Shown: positions 35,301 through 46,853, counted from the stretch's first letter. The stretch is 64,000 nt of DNA from Massilia sp. Root418 (GCF_001425265.1 NZ_LMEC01000004.1:28610-92609); one strand, 5' to 3'. Numbers and translations: made by a program. Notes: generated from the letters alone by a model not told the origin.

Positions 35301-36641
35301 ATGCAAAAAAAGAAAACGCTGCGCTTTGTGGATGTGTTCGCCGGTTGCGGAGGGCTTTCGTTAGGACTGTCTCAGGCGGGTTGTAGGGGCCTCTTTGCAG
35401 TAGAAAAAAGTCCATTGGCGTTCGCTACGCTGAAGCATAATTTAGTGGATAACGGCAAATTCAAGTTTGATTGGCCAGGTTGGTTACCTAAAAAGGCTAT
35501 GACATGCGAAGAACTGCTGGCTAATTTTTCGGATGAGATCGGAAAATTGGCGGGGCAGGTGGACCTTATGGTTGGTGGGCCACCGTGCCAAGGCTTTTCC
35601 ACAGCCGGTAAGCGCGATCCAGCCGATCCGCGAAATAAGATGACTGAGCAATACCTGTCCCTAGTCGGTTTGCTCAATCCGCAATTCATAGTCATCGAGA
35701 ACGTATCTGGTTTTGATATGGAATTTGAGAACGAAGTTGGCCTAGACGCGTTGATGGATGGCGCAAAAGAGGGCTCGTACGCAGCATATATTTCGCAAAG
35801 ACTTACAGCACAAGGTTATAAAGTGACGTACGGCGTAGTCAATTGCGCGGAGTTTGGAGTTCCGCAGAACCGATATCGCTTAATCATGTTGTGCGAGTTG
35901 CCGAAAAATGGAAAACTATCGACGGTTCCGAATCTTTTTGCGCGACTAAAAAGTAAAGCGTTCGGCTTTAGAAAAAGCAAAGCGTTACCGACCGACAGTT
36001 ACGTGACCGCATCGGATGCGATTTCTGACCTCGAAATATCTGGACTTGAACTTATTTCGTGTTCTGATTCCGATGTGGCTGGATTCAAAGAGGCGCCCTA
36101 TGATGCCGATATAATTTTTACTTCTTATCAGAAAATAATGCGACGTGGGAGCTTAAAAAATCCTCCTGATAGCCGCCGGCTACCAAATCACAAAGCAGAG
36201 ACTATTGAGTACTTCAAAAAAGTTCAATCCGTCTGTACACCTGGCACATCACTTTCAGTTTCTCAACGGAGGGAAGTAGGAACCAAAAAGCACTCGACAT
36301 CAGTGTTGGGACGCAATTCGCCATCGCCGACTATTACAACGTTGCCGGATGATATTATTCACTACGCCGAACCACGTATCTTAACGGTGCGGGAAAATGC
36401 TCGGTTGCAGTCGTTCCCCGATTGGTTTTCATTCAAGGGAAAATATACGACCGGCGGCAAGCTCAGAAAATTCGAATGTCCACGCTATACGCAGGTCGGA
36501 AATGCTGTCCCGCCCTTATTGGCTGAGGCTATAGGACAGCTGCTTATTAGGCGCTTTAATTCCGTGGCGAAGAGCCGAAAGCGGCGTGCAGGCTCTGTCA
36601 AAAATAAGGTTAAAAGGCTTTTGGAAAATATTAAAGACTAA
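35301..36641 (+). CDS. DNA (cytosine-5) methyltransferase
   Basis: A 446-residue C5-methyltransferase that adds methyl groups to cytosine in DNA. Motif I is DVFAGCGGLSLGLSQAG, the catalytic Cys96 is in GGPPCQGFS (motif IV), ENV (133-135, motif VI) and QNRYR (motif VIII) follow, and motifs IX-X are RENARLQSFPDWF and QVGNAVPPLL. The target-recognition region lies between about 210 and 350. It carries much lower GC than its neighbours and is convergent with the HNH/ATPase/regulator operon, so it is most likely the modification half of that locus. ATG 35301 is chosen because the leader from 35262 adds an unsupported 13 residues. Confidence 0.92.
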   Translation: MQKKKTLRFVDVFAGCGGLSLGLSQAGCRGLFAVEKSPLAFATLKHNLVDNGKFKFDWPGWLPKKAMTCEELLANFSDEIGKLAGQVDLMVGGPPCQGFSTAGKRDPADPRNKMTEQYLSLVGLLNPQFIVIENVSGFDMEFENEVGLDALMDGAKEGSYAAYISQRLTAQGYKVTYGVVNCAEFGVPQNRYRLIMLCELPKNGKLSTVPNLFARLKSKAFGFRKSKALPTDSYVTASDAISDLEISGLELISCSDSDVAGFKEAPYDADIIFTSYQKIMRRGSLKNPPDSRRLPNHKAETIEYFKKVQSVCTPGTSLSVSQRREVGTKKHSTSVLGRNSPSPTITTLPDDIIHYAEPRILTVRENARLQSFPDWFSFKGKYTTGGKLRKFECPRYTQVGNAVPPLLAEAIGQLLIRRFNSVAKSRKRRAGSVKNKVKRLLENIKD

Positions 36642-36699
36642 TCTCCGGGGCCGATCTGCGCTTGAGAAGCAGCTGCCGCGACCAGGGCTTCGAATTCTG

Positions 36700-37677
36700 T
36701 TACTGTTCTTGCGAAACTGTAGAGTGGGCGTTGGCAAGATGTAACCGGTGTTCTCGAAGTGACTTTCGTAATGCGCGACCATTGGGCGCGTCGAAAGCCA
36801 CCAATTCGCCTTCATTTAGTTCGAAATATGCGATTTTCGCTTTGACCGTCGGTTTCTGATGAGCAAGCGCATTTCGCCACTTCAGTAGACCTTTAATACT
36901 TTCAATTTTCTCCTTGAAGCCGTCTAACGGCCCCCCCGCCTTACAAAAACTTTCTACGGCACCTACGCGTTTGTAGCTGTCAAATCCGTGATGGCCCACA
37001 AGAGTCAAGAAGTCTTTTGGCTCCAATTTCTTTAGTTCATCCAATGTAGCTTCCAGCGCGGAAATTGCCTCATGCTGGTCGTTGTCGGTTAGTTTTCGTA
37101 CGTTCGCTATGTTGGGTAGCATTTTTCCGTAAAGCTTCTTTCTGTGTTTGATCTTTTCTGCATCCTGCAGCTTGTCATGGAGGATCGTCAATATATCAGA
37201 TAACTGATGATCAATATCGGCGATTGCAGCCATTACGATGCCGCGCATATTATTGACATCGACAACTTTCCGAACGGTCAGTTCGAATACGCTGAGGATC
37301 TTTGCAAATAAAGCATCTGCATCTTTGGTAGAGAAAAATACGCCGTCCAGTTGCTTTTCAGCAGCCTTTTGCCGAAGCGTGCCGGATGCTTTGCCCGAAT
37401 AAAAAATTACTTCGGTTAGAAAATTGTGGTCGCGCACGGCCTTGATAACGTCATCGCCGTTCTCGCCGTCCTCTGTCAAATTGTAATCTATAACGATAAG
37501 ATCAAAATCGTAGCCTACAACCGCAATGTCAATTTGGCTTGGAGAAGTCTTAAAATCGAAGGTGATGTCAAAGCCTTCGTCTTGAATGTGCGTTTTAAGT
37601 TTTTCAAGGGTCTGTGCTTGGCTTTCGATGAAACTTTCATCGTCTTCCACCCATAATATTCTGTATTCCAGATTCAT
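36700..37677 (-). CDS. Response regulator with C-terminal HEPN-like motif
   Basis: A 325-residue protein. The N-terminal receiver domain shows the acidic pocket VEDD (residues 10-13), predicted phospho-Asp64 (LIVIDYNL), S94 (IFYSG) and K118. The C-terminal 180 residues are helical and end with W-R268-N269-A-L-A-H273-Q, an RNxxxH arrangement typical of HEPN RNase domains, rather than a DNA-binding helix-turn-helix. A phosphorylation-controlled RNase is the inference. It overlaps the upstream ATPase/kinase gene by four bases (ATGA), with GAGG as ribosome site. Codon use is AT-richer, like the rest of the island. Confidence 0.75.
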   Translation of the reverse strand: MNLEYRILWVEDDESFIESQAQTLEKLKTHIQDEGFDITFDFKTSPSQIDIAVVGYDFDLIVIDYNLTEDGENGDDVIKAVRDHNFLTEVIFYSGKASGTLRQKAAEKQLDGVFFSTKDADALFAKILSVFELTVRKVVDVNNMRGIVMAAIADIDHQLSDILTILHDKLQDAEKIKHRKKLYGKMLPNIANVRKLTDNDQHEAISALEATLDELKKLEPKDFLTLVGHHGFDSYKRVGAVESFCKAGGPLDGFKEKIESIKGLLKWRNALAHQKPTVKAKIAYFELNEGELVAFDAPNGRALRKSLREHRLHLANAHSTVSQEQ

Positions 37678-40031
37678 TTGAGCAACCTCATAATAACGCA
37701 AAATCCTTTCTCACTGGCTTCCCCGAGACTTATGTCGCCGTTTAGCTGTTTTACCGTTTGTTTTACATGGTACAGACCGAGTCCTGATCCGTTCGTAGTA
37801 GTGACACCGCGGTCAAACACGTTCTCCGGCGGTTGGATGTCAGGGCTAATTCCCGGTCCGTCGTCACTTATCTTCACGATTAGTTCATTTTCCGAAGGTC
37901 GAATGATTTCGACGTCAAACTTTTTTGCCCTTGCACGAGTGCTATTGCTAGCCAGGTTGTCAAACACAATTGCAACGTCGATAGGTTTGAACCGCATAAC
38001 AAACGGCTCAGGCGAATCCTGCCTAACGGTTACTTTTAAATTCTGAGCTGAGGAGTCTCCGGCGACGTTTTGCATATATTCTTTTATGAAGGACGCAATA
38101 TCGGCGGTCATTGTTTCTGTCTTCAGCCTAAAGTTTGCTTTTGTCGCAAAATTCGTAACTGCGATAATCTTTCTTGTGCCGAGTAGAGCTTTTTCAACTG
38201 CTTCAATAATCTTCTCAGCATCGGCGCCTTTTCTTAGTTGCGAGATCGCTAAATCTAAAAAATTCTTCGCGGTGTTGGCGTATATACCTGATTGGTGATG
38301 GAGCAGCATCAGTTGCTCCTGATCTGTGCCGGCGGATAGCCGTGCAAAATGCAGCTCGGTTTGCTGTGTTCGTATCTGGCTTTGCAATACGTCTTTTTGT
38401 TGAGAGATGCCGCGAGCTACGTCCTTTAGTCTTGTAACCTGAACCTCTTTCCTAGCAATTTCTTTCTTTGCGCGAGATAACGATTCCCGTTGCCGCCTGA
38501 ATTCATTCTGGACACTATGCAGCGCCAGTTTAAGGTCGTGCCCCATCGCTCCGGTGAATGTGTCAAATTTTTCAAGCAGCGCATTTACTGTCTCTTCTTT
38601 TTCTTTCGACAGCGCATTGAGGACATCCGGGTCTATATCTAGCTCAAGTGTATTGTCTGCCGACGCACCGACGATACGTAGTAGACTTAGCGCAACACGT
38701 CGCCGTTTTAGTTCGCCCGATTCGCTGTAAACCTCCGTTTCTGGCATGTCTTCGTCGCCTGGAATAACTCCGCTGCGTAATTTTTTTCGGATGCTTTCCG
38801 GTACCGAATCCCAGTCCAGCCCATCCACCACGAAGCGCTCAAACTTAGATAGTATGTGAAAAAAGAAGCCACCCGGATGCTTATACAGTTGCATAAAGCG
38901 ATCGTCTTTAGCGACGCCTTCGCGATTCGAAACGATGCGAAAAGATCGGCTTTTATCGGCCACTTCAATCAAGCCCAGCAATTCGCGATTTCCTAAAAAT
39001 CTTGCTGTACCTTGGTTTTTTCTGTTGTCTAATTGCAGCCAATCATTGTCCCGATCTCCATACGGCGGCACGCGATATCCGTTGATAAACAAAAACACGG
39101 ACCCAAAATCGACTAGATTTAAGCCGGTCTGTCGTTTAAAATATGCCTTTTTGTAAGGATTCATATAATGAATAATTACATTTATATCCTTGAGAAGCTT
39201 GAAGTCTTCGTTGATCTCGACTAGCCTGTAGATCTGCTCGCCATCGTGGAATAGCTGAGTCGTGATCGTTTTTCCGGCAGCGTCAATTTTTGACTCGATG
39301 TACGTGGTCTTGAATTTTAACTTGGAAAAAATTTGATTTTCTATTTTTCCGTTGATAGTATTGTGTTTTTTGTCTACTGCGTCCCGAATTAGCTCAGATT
39401 TTGCCGTTATTGAAACTTCCACGCTATCGCTGTCGAAGACAGCAATCGGATTCATAAAACGCTCTAAGCTGCGTTTTAGAAGCATAAGCTTATCTCGAGT
39501 CCAGCTTTGCCGAAGACGAGAAATTATCAATGTGGTTCCCGTTTTAGGTGGCGACCTTCCAGTTATTTCCTGCACTTCTGAATCGGTTGCCTGTTTAAGA
39601 GTTATGTCGACCTTTTGGATGGTTGCGGTTAGCTCTTTCTTGTTTTCGAACTGCGTCCAGTCGACGGCCAGATGTTCTAAAGGCGTGTCCTCCTTTCTCG
39701 TGAACATGTCGAGTTTTTCACCTAGTCTGTCACAGGCGAACCGACCGACGCCTTTATTTCCGGCAAGGGCTCTCGTGCTTAGTGCTGCGTCTTTTTTCTC
39801 TGAGTACGCAATATTGAGCCACTTTTTTTCTATGTCGTCTGCGGACATCCCTGTTCCATTGTCCTCAATGATAATTTCGGATTCTCGGAATTCGATATTA
39901 ACTTGCTGTGCGCCGGCGTCTATGCTATTTTTTACTAACTCTACAATTGCGATGTTATCGTCGTTGATTAGATCCTGTCCGATAATATTTTTTAGGTCTG
40001 CATGCGTAATAAAATGAACTTTTCTAGACAT
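37674..40031 (-). CDS. Dual GHKL protein: Hsp90/MORC-like ATPase fused to histidine-kinase-like domain
   Basis: A 785-residue soluble protein. The N-terminal GHKL ATPase has E31/N35 (IVELVKNSIDAGA), D57 (IEDNGTGM) and GNKGVGRFA (91-99), the Hsp90/MutL/MORC type. A middle transducer region follows, then coiled coil (residues 475-560), a possible HisKA-like helix with H578/H579 (LMLLHHQSGIYANTAKNFLD), and a second GHKL domain with N692 (FDNLASNS), SDDGPGIS (722-729) and GSGLGLY (748-754). The first domain may sense or act on DNA, the second probably phosphorylates the neighbouring regulator. Related dual-ATPase proteins occur in restriction-modification contexts. No membrane segment. Confidence 0.8.
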   Translation of the reverse strand: MSRKVHFITHADLKNIIGQDLINDDNIAIVELVKNSIDAGAQQVNIEFRESEIIIEDNGTGMSADDIEKKWLNIAYSEKKDAALSTRALAGNKGVGRFACDRLGEKLDMFTRKEDTPLEHLAVDWTQFENKKELTATIQKVDITLKQATDSEVQEITGRSPPKTGTTLIISRLRQSWTRDKLMLLKRSLERFMNPIAVFDSDSVEVSITAKSELIRDAVDKKHNTINGKIENQIFSKLKFKTTYIESKIDAAGKTITTQLFHDGEQIYRLVEINEDFKLLKDINVIIHYMNPYKKAYFKRQTGLNLVDFGSVFLFINGYRVPPYGDRDNDWLQLDNRKNQGTARFLGNRELLGLIEVADKSRSFRIVSNREGVAKDDRFMQLYKHPGGFFFHILSKFERFVVDGLDWDSVPESIRKKLRSGVIPGDEDMPETEVYSESGELKRRRVALSLLRIVGASADNTLELDIDPDVLNALSKEKEETVNALLEKFDTFTGAMGHDLKLALHSVQNEFRRQRESLSRAKKEIARKEVQVTRLKDVARGISQQKDVLQSQIRTQQTELHFARLSAGTDQEQLMLLHHQSGIYANTAKNFLDLAISQLRKGADAEKIIEAVEKALLGTRKIIAVTNFATKANFRLKTETMTADIASFIKEYMQNVAGDSSAQNLKVTVRQDSPEPFVMRFKPIDVAIVFDNLASNSTRARAKKFDVEIIRPSENELIVKISDDGPGISPDIQPPENVFDRGVTTTNGSGLGLYHVKQTVKQLNGDISLGEASEKGFCVIMRLLK

Positions 40032-40040
40032 TAAATTTTC

Positions 40041-40991
40041 CTATCCTTTGGATTTTTCACCATACGAGCTAGTTGCGGCAGGGTGACTCTCCATTGATGA
40101 CTCAAGGTTTGCAACAAAATCCTGTACAGCCTGATTGAATGACACTCTGTCTTGCGAACAGTGAGCGCGTCTATGGCAGTTCGGGCACAGAGCCGCAACG
40201 TTGCTCGGCGCGTCCGGCCCGTCATCTGCAAGCCTGGTCATATGATGAACCTCTAGGAAGCCTCGACCATTTATTCCAAAGAATGGGGCCGGTGAATGGC
40301 AACCCTCACAAACTTCTTTTGCACGGGTTAGCGCATAGATATGAACCTTATCGCTTCGTTTCCGGTATTCCCTGAGGGCGGTCATCTTCGTTGGCGAGTG
40401 ATTTTGGTCAGTTAGCTCTTTTCGCATTACTAATAGCGCTTCTGTCGAAAAGTCCGCAGTACCGGCCCCTTCAAAATCCGCGTCTCCATCGGCAGGGACC
40501 AATCTAAACCTAACAAGTCTATCGTTTGCTCTTGGTCCGGATGTTGGGGTAATGAACTCATGCCCTGAAACGTTGAAGCAGCCTTGAAAGGCGAAGCGCT
40601 TCCCGTATCCGCTACCAGCAGCTAGCTCCTTGGAAGTCGGTTCTCTGCTAGTAAACAATAGGACAGATCGCTCCTCCGACGCTAGTTTTGCGTTCGCGGA
40701 ATTTTTTACATCTTGATCGCCGGCCTGGCCTTGGCCGAAGTACCACCATGTGCCGTCGCTCACGAGCTCGTCTGAGTAGCCTGCCTTTTTACCATGGCGC
40801 CCGCCTGATGTGCAAATAAGGCAGCCAGGTTCTTTGCTTCCCCAGAGAACGCCTGATTGTGCTTGTTTGCTGCCGATAAACTCGAGCAAATGGGATCGGA
40901 TGTACTCCCGTCCTCGGATAAATGGATGTATCAACTGATCACCTAGAAAGAAGAAATCAATGAGATATAAATGATGTGTGGCAACTATCAT
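40041..40991 (-). CDS. HNH endonuclease with N-terminal SRA/YDG-like domain
   Basis: About 316 residues. The C-terminal HNH nuclease shows CEGCHSPAPF, LEVHHMTRL (metal-binding HH), N in APSNVAALC and CPNCHRRAH. The N-terminal part (GYSDELVSDGTWWYFGQGQ then GDQDVKNSANAKL) resembles the SRA/YDG-PUA-like modules that read modified cytosine in some McrA-type HNH enzymes; this is a weak, motif-level judgement. The gene ends nine bases before the ATPase/kinase gene. The start is uncertain: ATG 40991 (AGGAG just upstream, poorly spaced) or ATG 41018, which lies only three bases beyond the gyrB terminator T-run. Confidence 0.72.
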   Translation of the reverse strand: MIVATHHLYLIDFFFLGDQLIHPFIRGREYIRSHLLEFIGSKQAQSGVLWGSKEPGCLICTSGGRHGKKAGYSDELVSDGTWWYFGQGQAGDQDVKNSANAKLASEERSVLLFTSREPTSKELAAGSGYGKRFAFQGCFNVSGHEFITPTSGPRANDRLVRFRLVPADGDADFEGAGTADFSTEALLVMRKELTDQNHSPTKMTALREYRKRSDKVHIYALTRAKEVCEGCHSPAPFFGINGRGFLEVHHMTRLADDGPDAPSNVAALCPNCHRRAHCSQDRVSFNQAVQDFVANLESSMESHPAATSSYGEKSKG

Positions 40992-41020
40992 AACTCCTAT
41001 TTCAATTCCTAGCAGCATGC

Positions 41021-41047
41021 AAAAAAAAAGCTCCCGAAAGGGAGCTT
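41021..41047 (-). terminator. Intrinsic terminator of gyrB
   Basis: On the minus strand AAGCTCCC-TTTC-GGGAGCTT is followed by an uninterrupted T-run, a textbook Rho-independent terminator 40 bases after the gyrB stop. The HNH gene begins immediately beyond it. Confidence 0.92.
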
Positions 41048-41087
41048 GTAGCGCTGGTGGCGCTTTGGTGCTTCTTCATGTGCAAGC

Positions 41088-43730
<2,643 letters not shown>

Positions 43731-43735
43731 GCTGC

Positions 43736-44842
43736 TTAAATGCGCATCGGCATCACAACGTATTTGAAGTCGGCGTTGTCAGGAATGGAGATCAGCGCGG
43801 ACGAGTTCGAATCGCCCAGGGCGATGTTGATCTGGTCGCACTTCAGGTTGTTCAGCACGTCCAGCAGGTAGGTCACGTTGAAGCCGATGTCCACGCTCAC
43901 GCCGCCGTAGTCGATCTCCAGCTCTTCCACTGCCTCTTCCTGGTCGGCATTGGTGGAGCTGATTTTCAGGCTGCCTGGGGTGATGATGCAGCGCACGCCC
44001 TTGAACTTGTCGCTGGTCATGATGGCGGCGCGCTGCAGGGAGCGCAGCAGCTCGTCGCGGCCGATGGTGAAGTCGTTGCTGTAGCCCTTGGGGATCACGC
44101 GCGTGTAGTCGGGGAACTTTCCTTCCACCAGCTTCGAAATCAGTTCGATGTCGGCAAAGGTCAGTTTCACCTGGTTGGCGGCGATGTCCAGCTGCACCGG
44201 CTCGTCGTTTTCTTCCAGCAGGCGCTGCAGCTCGATGATGGTTTTGCGCGGGATGATCACTTCCTGGCGCTCGAACGCTTGCTCGGTTTCCACCTGGCAG
44301 AAGGCCAGGCGGTGGCCGTCGGTGGCCACGGCGATCACGTTCTTGCCGTCCAAGACCAGCAGCAGGCCGTTCAGGTAGTAGCGGATGTCCTGCTGCGCCA
44401 TCGAGAAGTGCACCATGTTGAACAGGTGCTTCAGCGTTTTTTGCGGCAGGGTGAAGGAGGCGTTGTAGCTTTCGGCTTCCTGCACGGTCGGGAATTCTTC
44501 GGCGGCCAGGGTTTGCAGGGCGAAGCGCGATTTGCCGGTTTGCACGGTCAGGCGCTTGTTCAGCAGCGTCATGGTCACGTCGCCCGATTCAGGCAGGGCG
44601 CGCAGGATGTCCAGCAGCTTGCGGGCGGCCACGGTGGTGCCGGTCACGTCGGCGCCGGAACCGATGGCGGCGTTGGTCGTGATCTGCACTTCGGTGTCGG
44701 TGGACAGGAAAGACACACTTTCGCCGTCCTTGCGGATGAGGATATTGGCCAGAATCGGCATAGTGTGCCGACGCTCGACAATACCGCTCACGATCTGCAG
44801 TGGCCGAAGTAGCGTATCTCGGGTGGTTTTGACCAATTGCAT
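43736..44842 (-). CDS. dnaN: DNA polymerase III beta sliding clamp
   Basis: A 368-residue beta clamp, the ring that tethers DNA polymerase III to DNA. Recognised from MQLVKTTRDTLLRPLQIVSG, VERRHTMPILANILI, the GLLLVLDGKNVIAVATDGHR segment and the terminal YVVMPMRI. ATG 44842 has GAGGAT upstream; a start four codons earlier is less likely. It lies downstream of dnaA with about 200 bases between, containing copy 5 of the repeat. Confidence 0.97.
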   Translation of the reverse strand: MQLVKTTRDTLLRPLQIVSGIVERRHTMPILANILIRKDGESVSFLSTDTEVQITTNAAIGSGADVTGTTVAARKLLDILRALPESGDVTMTLLNKRLTVQTGKSRFALQTLAAEEFPTVQEAESYNASFTLPQKTLKHLFNMVHFSMAQQDIRYYLNGLLLVLDGKNVIAVATDGHRLAFCQVETEQAFERQEVIIPRKTIIELQRLLEENDEPVQLDIAANQVKLTFADIELISKLVEGKFPDYTRVIPKGYSNDFTIGRDELLRSLQRAAIMTSDKFKGVRCIITPGSLKISSTNADQEEAVEELEIDYGGVSVDIGFNVTYLLDVLNNLKCDQINIALGDSNSSALISIPDNADFKYVVMPMRI

Positions 44843-44951
44843 ATTTATCCTCAATATAAAAATTAACGATACAAGCTTGTAGCTGAGTTGTTACTGAGTT
44901 GTTGCTGAGCTTGCCAGATTTTAATGGCAAACCCGCGCTTTGGGGCGGCTC

Positions 44952-45039
44952 GGCGGGTTACGCTCTTTGCGCTAACCCGCCCTACGTTCCTTTATCGAAG
45001 GCCGTAGGGCGGGTTAGGCGCAGGGCGCCGTAACCCGCC
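44952..45039. repeat. Dispersed palindromic repeat, copy 5
   Basis: A full element between dnaA and dnaN: GGCGGGTTACGCTC...GCTAACCCGCCCTACG and CGTAGGGCGGGTTAGGCG...CCGTAACCCGCC. Next to it (44883-44909) is a short direct repeat of CTGAGTTGTT in the AT-rich dnaN leader. Confidence 0.9.
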
Positions 45040-45047
45040 ATGCAGCG

Positions 45048-46466
45048 CTAGCCCTTCAGCGTCTGCTCCAGCACGTGCAGCTCGTGGTTGCACTCCGGAT
45101 TCTTGGTACGGTCCAGCGCGATCTTGCGCACCGCGTGCAGCACGGTGGTGTGGTCGCGGCCGCCGAACAGCTCGCCGATCTCGGGCAGGCTCTTCTGCGT
45201 CAATTCCTTGGCCAGGTACATTGCAATCTGGCGCGGGCGGGCGATGTTGGCGGGGCGGCGCTTGGAATACATGTCCGCCACCTTAATGTTGAAGAAGTCC
45301 GCCACGGTTTTCTGGATGTTTTCCACGGAAATCTGGCGGTTCTGCACCGACAGCAAGTCCTTCAGCGCTTCCTTCACGATGTCGATCGTGATGTCCTTGC
45401 CGTGGAAGCGCGAGTACGCCAGGATCTTGCGCAGCGCGCCTTCCAGCTCGCGCACGTTTGAGCGCAGGTGCTTGGCCACGAAGAAGGCCACGTCGTCCGA
45501 GAAGGTCACGCCTTCCTGTTTCGCCTTTTTCAGCAAAATCGCCACCCGCATTTCCAGCTCCGGCGGCTCGATCGCCACCGTCAGGCCGGAGTCGAAGCGC
45601 GAGATCAGGCGGTCGTCCATGCCGGTAATCTCTTTCGGATAGGTATCCGAGGTGATGATAATCTGCTTCTTGGCCGCGATCAGCGCTTCGAACGCGTAGA
45701 AGAATTCCTCTTGGGTACGGCTCTTGCCGCCAAAGAACTGAATATCATCGATCAGCAGCATGTCCAGCGAGTGGTAGTAGTGCTTGAAGTCGTCGAAACC
45801 CTTGCGCTGGTAAGCGGTCACTACGTCGCGGACGTACTGTTCCGCGTGGATGTAGCGGATGCGCGCGCCAGGCTGGTCGGCCATCACCTGGTTGCCGATG
45901 GCGTGGATCAAGTGGGTCTTGCCCAGGCCTACGCCGCCGTAGAAGAACAGCGGGTTGTAGCTCACGCCCGGATTGTTCGCCACCTGGATAGCGGCGGCGC
46001 GCGCCAGCTGGTTGGCCTTACCGGTCACGAAACTGTCGAAGGTCAAATCCGTGTTGACGCGGCTTTGCTCGCGGCGCGGCGAATTGCCGATGTTGTACTC
46101 GGGCGAGCCCGGGCTGGCGGCGGCCTGGTCGCTGGCGCGCTGGGCGCTCATGTCCGGCACCGACGGCGCGCTGCTGTGGATGATGCCGTTGCTCGACACC
46201 GGCGCCGGCTTCTTGGCCGCGTTCAGGCGCGGGTCCAGCACGAACTGCACTTCGGTCGGCGCTTCCCAGTACTGGCAGGCGAGGGCGGTGATACGGCTGG
46301 CGAACTGGGACTTCACCCAATCGAGCTTGAAGCGGTTGGGCGCAGCAACGCGCAGCTTGCCATCCTCGTAGTCGAGGGGCACCAGCGGCTTAATCCAGGC
46401 ACTGAATTGTTGCGGCGTCAGCTCCAGCTCCAGTTGAGCGGAACAGGTCTGCCAGAAATTTTCCAT
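45048..46466 (-). CDS. dnaA: Chromosomal replication initiator DnaA
   Basis: A 472-residue initiator protein that binds DnaA boxes and melts the origin. Domain I is [21 protein letters not shown], a Ser/Ala linker (domain II) follows, domain III carries Walker [11 protein letters not shown] and the LLIDDIQFF Walker B, and domain IV ends with the DNA-binding [15 protein letters not shown]. Start ATG 46466 is the conserved MENFWQ; an upstream in-frame start is not supported. Its probable promoter contains a DnaA box, suggesting autoregulation. Confidence 0.98.
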   Translation of the reverse strand: MENFWQTCSAQLELELTPQQFSAWIKPLVPLDYEDGKLRVAAPNRFKLDWVKSQFASRITALACQYWEAPTEVQFVLDPRLNAAKKPAPVSSNGIIHSSAPSVPDMSAQRASDQAAASPGSPEYNIGNSPRREQSRVNTDLTFDSFVTGKANQLARAAAIQVANNPGVSYNPLFFYGGVGLGKTHLIHAIGNQVMADQPGARIRYIHAEQYVRDVVTAYQRKGFDDFKHYYHSLDMLLIDDIQFFGGKSRTQEEFFYAFEALIAAKKQIIITSDTYPKEITGMDDRLISRFDSGLTVAIEPPELEMRVAILLKKAKQEGVTFSDDVAFFVAKHLRSNVRELEGALRKILAYSRFHGKDITIDIVKEALKDLLSVQNRQISVENIQKTVADFFNIKVADMYSKRRPANIARPRQIAMYLAKELTQKSLPEIGELFGGRDHTTVLHAVRKIALDRTKNPECNHELHVLEQTLKG

Positions 46467-46523
46467 GAATCGTCTATCTGTAAGGGTGCGCACGAGCGTT
46501 CGAATCGCCACGCGTAACGCGCT

Positions 46524-46552
46524 ATTCTACCCTCGAAGTCCAAAGTTATCCA
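46524..46552 (-). promoter_or_regulatory. Probable dnaA promoter overlapping a DnaA box
   Basis: On the minus strand TGGATA (46552-46547), 17 bases, then TAGAAT (46529-46524) fits a sigma-70 promoter reading into dnaA. The -35 element lies within the DnaA box, so DnaA binding would block it. Confidence 0.5.
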
Positions 46553-46554
46553 CA
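46546..46554 (+). other. Perfect DnaA box in the dnaA-rpmH intergenic region
   Basis: TTATCCACA matches the consensus DnaA-binding site exactly. It is the only perfect copy that I can see in this 387-base gap, which is otherwise free of genes. The gap separates the leftward dnaA-dnaN-gyrB from the rightward rpmH operon, the usual location of the origin of replication, but one box is not enough to prove it is oriC. Confidence 0.75.
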
Positions 46555-46638
46555 GGCATGACGCGAAAATTTGCATGCGCGCGGCACCCGGCGGGGCCGA
46601 AAGGCCGGGCCGCAAGTTGACTGCGTGCAGACCGCATG

Positions 46639-46667
46639 TTGACAAGCGGGACCGAAATGCCGATAAT
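46639..46667 (+). promoter_or_regulatory. Near-consensus sigma-70 promoter for rpmH operon
   Basis: TTGACA (46639-46644), 17-base spacer, GATAAT (46662-46667). Transcription would begin near 46674, about 180 bases before rpmH, and read through rnpA, yidD and yidC. Confidence 0.75.
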
Positions 46668-46853
46668 TCAGGGTTCCCCGCCCGTATGCCGTGTTTAAAC
46701 CACAATATGGAGTAAGCGTGGATTGAAGCGGGCGATGAGATGGACCCAGCTTGTGCCGGACGGCATAAGTGCGCGAAATGTCATTGGCACCAATAATTGA
46801 CGAAGCCTTAGCGCCTCGATTCCGTATTTTTTTGCTTTTTCAGCGAGACCAAC

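Noticed and set aside
46418..46705. 95-codon minus-strand frame upstream of dnaA
   Set aside because: Overlaps the DnaA box and promoter region and the dnaA 5' end; no homology or ribosome site.
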